Assembly: GCA_021464245.1 (NCBI GenBank)
Contig: JADCRB010000002.1
Span: forward strand, 5,410,014 to 5,474,013
DNA length: 64,000 nt
Direction: 5' to 3'
From: Carallia brachiata
Lineage: Eukaryota > Streptophyta > Magnoliopsida > Malpighiales > Rhizophoraceae
This document shows, one piece after another, positions 61,031 to 64,000 of this stretch (its first letter is position 1; each line of letters begins with the position of its first letter). The notes beneath the pieces were generated by a model that saw nothing but the letters and a program-made list of their open reading frames with translations, was not told the origin of the DNA and ran no database searches. The position numbers were made by a program, and so were the translations under genes.

Positions 61031-64000
61031 TAAAAACATAATGTTTTAGTAAATTTCATGACATGATTTTGTGGAATGCTTTTTAATACCCAACCAACAC
61101 ACACTTGAATGTGAATTCATAACGTGTCTCAAAGGGAATCCAAGCAAGGCATAGCTAATTTGGTAAATATACAAATGCTTGGGGAGTGTTAATAATACAT
61201 AGAGTCTCGTTACATGAATAAGAAAATTGAAAACGGGAGAGTGACATGTTGCAACCGGTCGTACTCTTTTTTTTTTAACGAGACACTTAATTTTTATAAT
61301 AAAAAATAAAAATATTTTTTATCTATTTTTTATTACAAACATTAAATATTTTGTTGCAAAAAATATATAGCCAATTGCAACATGTCGTTCCCTGTCTCTC
61401 ACTTTCCATATCCACCTATCTTTTCCCTCATACATCATAAGGAAATATATATATTTCAAATAAATAATATTAGGTAACTTCCATAAGTAGTAATAAATAA
61501 CGTAATCTAATCCAATAATATCAGACAATTTTGTAGGTTGTAACCCACACAAAGCAGACAAAGAAAAAAGAAAAAAAAAAGGCAACCCCAGCCGACTCAC
61601 ATTTACAAGAGAGAAAACATGGGGGCAATTAAGCTTTGTAGGTTATATTTTGCCAATAATCACTTAAGTATTTGTAGTTCAATTCAATCTATTTCTTTCA
61701 TAAAATCGACAGTCGAGATCTATGTGAAAGAGATGTCATGTAAGCATCCACAACACTCTTGGATAAAAATTCCCTAATTATAAGAAAATAAAAGAGCAAG
61801 AAGTTCAAAGTGATCGTTGCCCAACGGAAAAGGTTTTTTTTTTTTTTTTTGGGTCAAATGGAGAGTTTAACTGAACTGCCCAAGTTACTTATTATTGATA
61901 CTCGAGAATTATTGATGGCTGTGTAATTCCAACTTCAATTGGATGTCTTTTAGGGGAGGTGGGGCGAGGTGTTAGTTTTATTTTCAAGATGAAGCTATAA
62001 AAAAATATTATTTTAGAATTTTGTATTCGCTTTTATGTTTTAGAAAAATATTGTGTTTTAGAAAAATTAATAACGCGCGATTTTGTGGTATACTTCATTT
62101 CGTATTGTATTGGATATTGCATTCAATGATTATTGTGGTAAGTTTTGTTGGTAATTTGTCTCGAGAATAGCTTGTGAGAAGATCCAAATGTGATACATTG
62201 ATTGAGTTTGATCAAACTTCAATCTAGGTCGAATCATTTGAAAGACTGAAAAGGGAGTTACCATGCTCAATAATAGTGTCAGATGGCAATTGGGATTACA
62301 CATCCACAATTCCATCTCATACATCATATGCAAGGATTAAAACACATTAAATTTCACCTGATGGCATGGTATGTGAAGATTAATACTAAACTACGAATGA
62401 GTTATAATTTAAGTAATACTAAAATTGTCTGTAGGAATAAATGTTTCAATTTGAGTCTTAGTTAGAAACTATTTACAAAACAAAAAAAAGAAAAAGTTTT
62501 AAGGGAGCATATCGAATGCCTTGCTTAAAACCTTCGCAAAGTGTAATGACTTGAACCCAAAGCTCATATATTTTCAAAACTCTAATATTTACAACCAAGT
62601 AAACTTACTAAGTCCATATTTTAGCCAATGCATCAATAAATCAATAAAACTATTAGCCTCTTTGGACCTATATACAAAAACAATACTCCCCTTTAATTTT
62701 TGTTATTGATATTGTTAAAGATTGATGCATGTTACCATGTCGTCTCGTTTGAGTTATTCATCTATGCAACAACCACTCTCGAATAATTTCTCCACAATTT
62801 ATTTACCTTAAGACACTCTTTAAACCCTCTAGACTAGATTGCCTGATGTTTATGTTAGAAAATTTATATAAAACATCATCATAAGTTGTTACTTTTAGAA
62901 TCTTAAAATTGAATAATTTGATGTTAAAAATACGGAAACTAATATACTAGAATTTGCAAAAACCGAAGTCATTAATGCATTTAGAGAGTTTGTCTTAATA
63001 TGCTAACTAATTTCTCTTTTTTGGTTTTTATGTAAGCACACGTCATTGAATGGAGTTTTCAAATATTTTAGGAAGAGAGATAATTAGTTATATATATACA
63101 TAACTTAGCGGCTTAATTTAAGTATCACACTCAAAATTATATTTTTTAATTAACGTAATAATCTATAAATTTTTTATCATTAACTGGGCCGCATTATGAA
63201 TGAGTTCTTAATAAGCATATTATTCAGAAATATTCTAACAATTTAAACTTGAAGTGATCCAAAGTGGACATCCAATCCATTACCTCCTTCTTCTATCAAC
63301 CATCCTTCCAACTACCACACGCACAACATTCACCAAAAAGGTTAAGCTCCTATCAAGCGATTTTTTGCTTGAACAATTAATACCTAGTGGGCCCTCGCGA
63401 CTATCAATATCCAACCATTGCTTTGTTTGATTGAAGATTACTATCCAACCATTGCTACGTCTCATTTTGATGCTCAATTTTTTTTTTCATATTCTTTTGA
63501 AGGACATGAATGATGTAAATCAGTAGCACAAGACATTTGAAAAGTTCCCAGCCCACATAATACTTATTAAAAATGAGAGATTGGTACAAGGGGAATTTCA
63601 TTGCTCGAAAAGTAATTACAAGAAGACATTCGGTATGATTGAGTGGATTGAGAAGACATGTGTAAATAAAAAATTACAAGTCCTAAATTCTATGAACAAG
63701 AATCTTATTTTCAGGTCAAGTTACAAGGAAATGTTTGTCTTTTTTAAATTTTGTAGTTCTAACTTCAATTGGATGTCTTTTAGGGAAGGTGGGGGCAAGG
63801 TGTAAGTTTAATTTTCAAGGTGAAGTTAAAAAAAAAAATTATTTTAGAATTTTGTATTTGCTTTTATATTTTAGCAAAATTTAGTGTTTTAGAAAAGTTA
63901 ATGACACGATTTTGTAATATGCTTCACAGTTCACAGCATGCATGCTTCCAATGATTAATTGGATATATTTCGTATTTTATTGGACATTGCATCCAAAACT

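Larger units (their letters stand above)
59330..63880 (+). repeat. Diverged ~1.6-2 kb segmental duplication, two copies
   Basis: 59330-60900 and 61880-63880 share several blocks in the same order: 'cgagaattattg', 'ccttgcttaaaaccttc' or 'cctgcttaaaaccttc' with 'gaacccaaagctcatata', 'gagttatt.atctatgcaacaac', 'ttctatcaacc.tc', 'gaatgatgta..tcagtag' type, 'gattggtacaag.gga', 'ggtcaagtta.aa.gaaatg'. The tail block with 'caattggatgtcttttaggg' occurs at 61935 and 63765. Intervening sequence differs in length. No gene is evident in either copy. Confidence 0.75.

Overview
This is a TE-rich, AT-rich plant nuclear DNA window. The introns, plant gene families (CYP94 P450, land-plant PRORP, plant-type alcohol-forming acyl-CoA reductase), plant L1 LINE with an RNase H tail, hAT and Mutator-like MITEs and long poly-A/T tracts all point to a eudicot. 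I cannot name the species. I see no operons, CRISPR arrays or bacterial features, and no convincing tRNA or rRNA gene.

Three protein genes are supported. (1) An intact, intronless CYP94-family cytochrome P450 lies at 9858-11366 (+). It is most like the CYP94C type, the jasmonoyl-isoleucine / fatty-acid omega-oxidase group. (2) A six-exon proteinaceous RNase P gene (PRORP2/3-like) lies at 33304-37214 (+). (3) A ten-exon fatty acyl-CoA reductase gene lies at 38015-45845 (-), convergent with PRORP and about 0.8 kb away. Both intron-containing genes have clean splice sites and phases, but each carries four apparent single-base deletions. In PRORP all four are in exon 1. In the reductase all four are in exons 1-2. 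They are either decaying genes or the consensus is locally poor. The three genes have unrelated jobs and show no functional cluster.

Layout. 1-9.7 kb is gene-free AT-rich DNA with MITE remnants and a long TA/CT microsatellite. 9.7-11.5 kb holds the P450. 11.5-16.9 kb is gene-free. 16.87-22.95 kb is a degenerate full-length L1 LINE with a diverged target-site duplication. 23.9-24.9 kb is a long-TIR element with GC-richer, gene-like cargo. 27.1-30.2 kb is a rearranged segmental duplication; it contains a poly(A)-tailed retrosequence, a foldback MITE present in only one copy, a truncated hAT end at the junction and a 60-bp micro-inversion. 30.3-31.5 kb is a triplicated ~410-bp tandem repeat. 31.7-37.2 kb holds the PRORP promoter, leader and gene. 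38.0-46.0 kb holds the reductase, with a second copy of the foldback MITE in its 4-kb intron. 46.9-47.6 kb is a 357-bp tandem duplication. 50.66-54.79 kb is a non-autonomous LTR retrotransposon whose 5' LTR is interrupted by an 883-bp hAT element with a perfect 8-bp TSD. 58.44-58.87 kb is a 430-bp Mutator-type MITE with a 9-bp TSD. 59.3-63.9 kb is another segmental duplication.

I found no new multi-gene system. The most informative signals are the nested transposons and duplication junctions, and the clustered frameshifts in two otherwise well-preserved genes.
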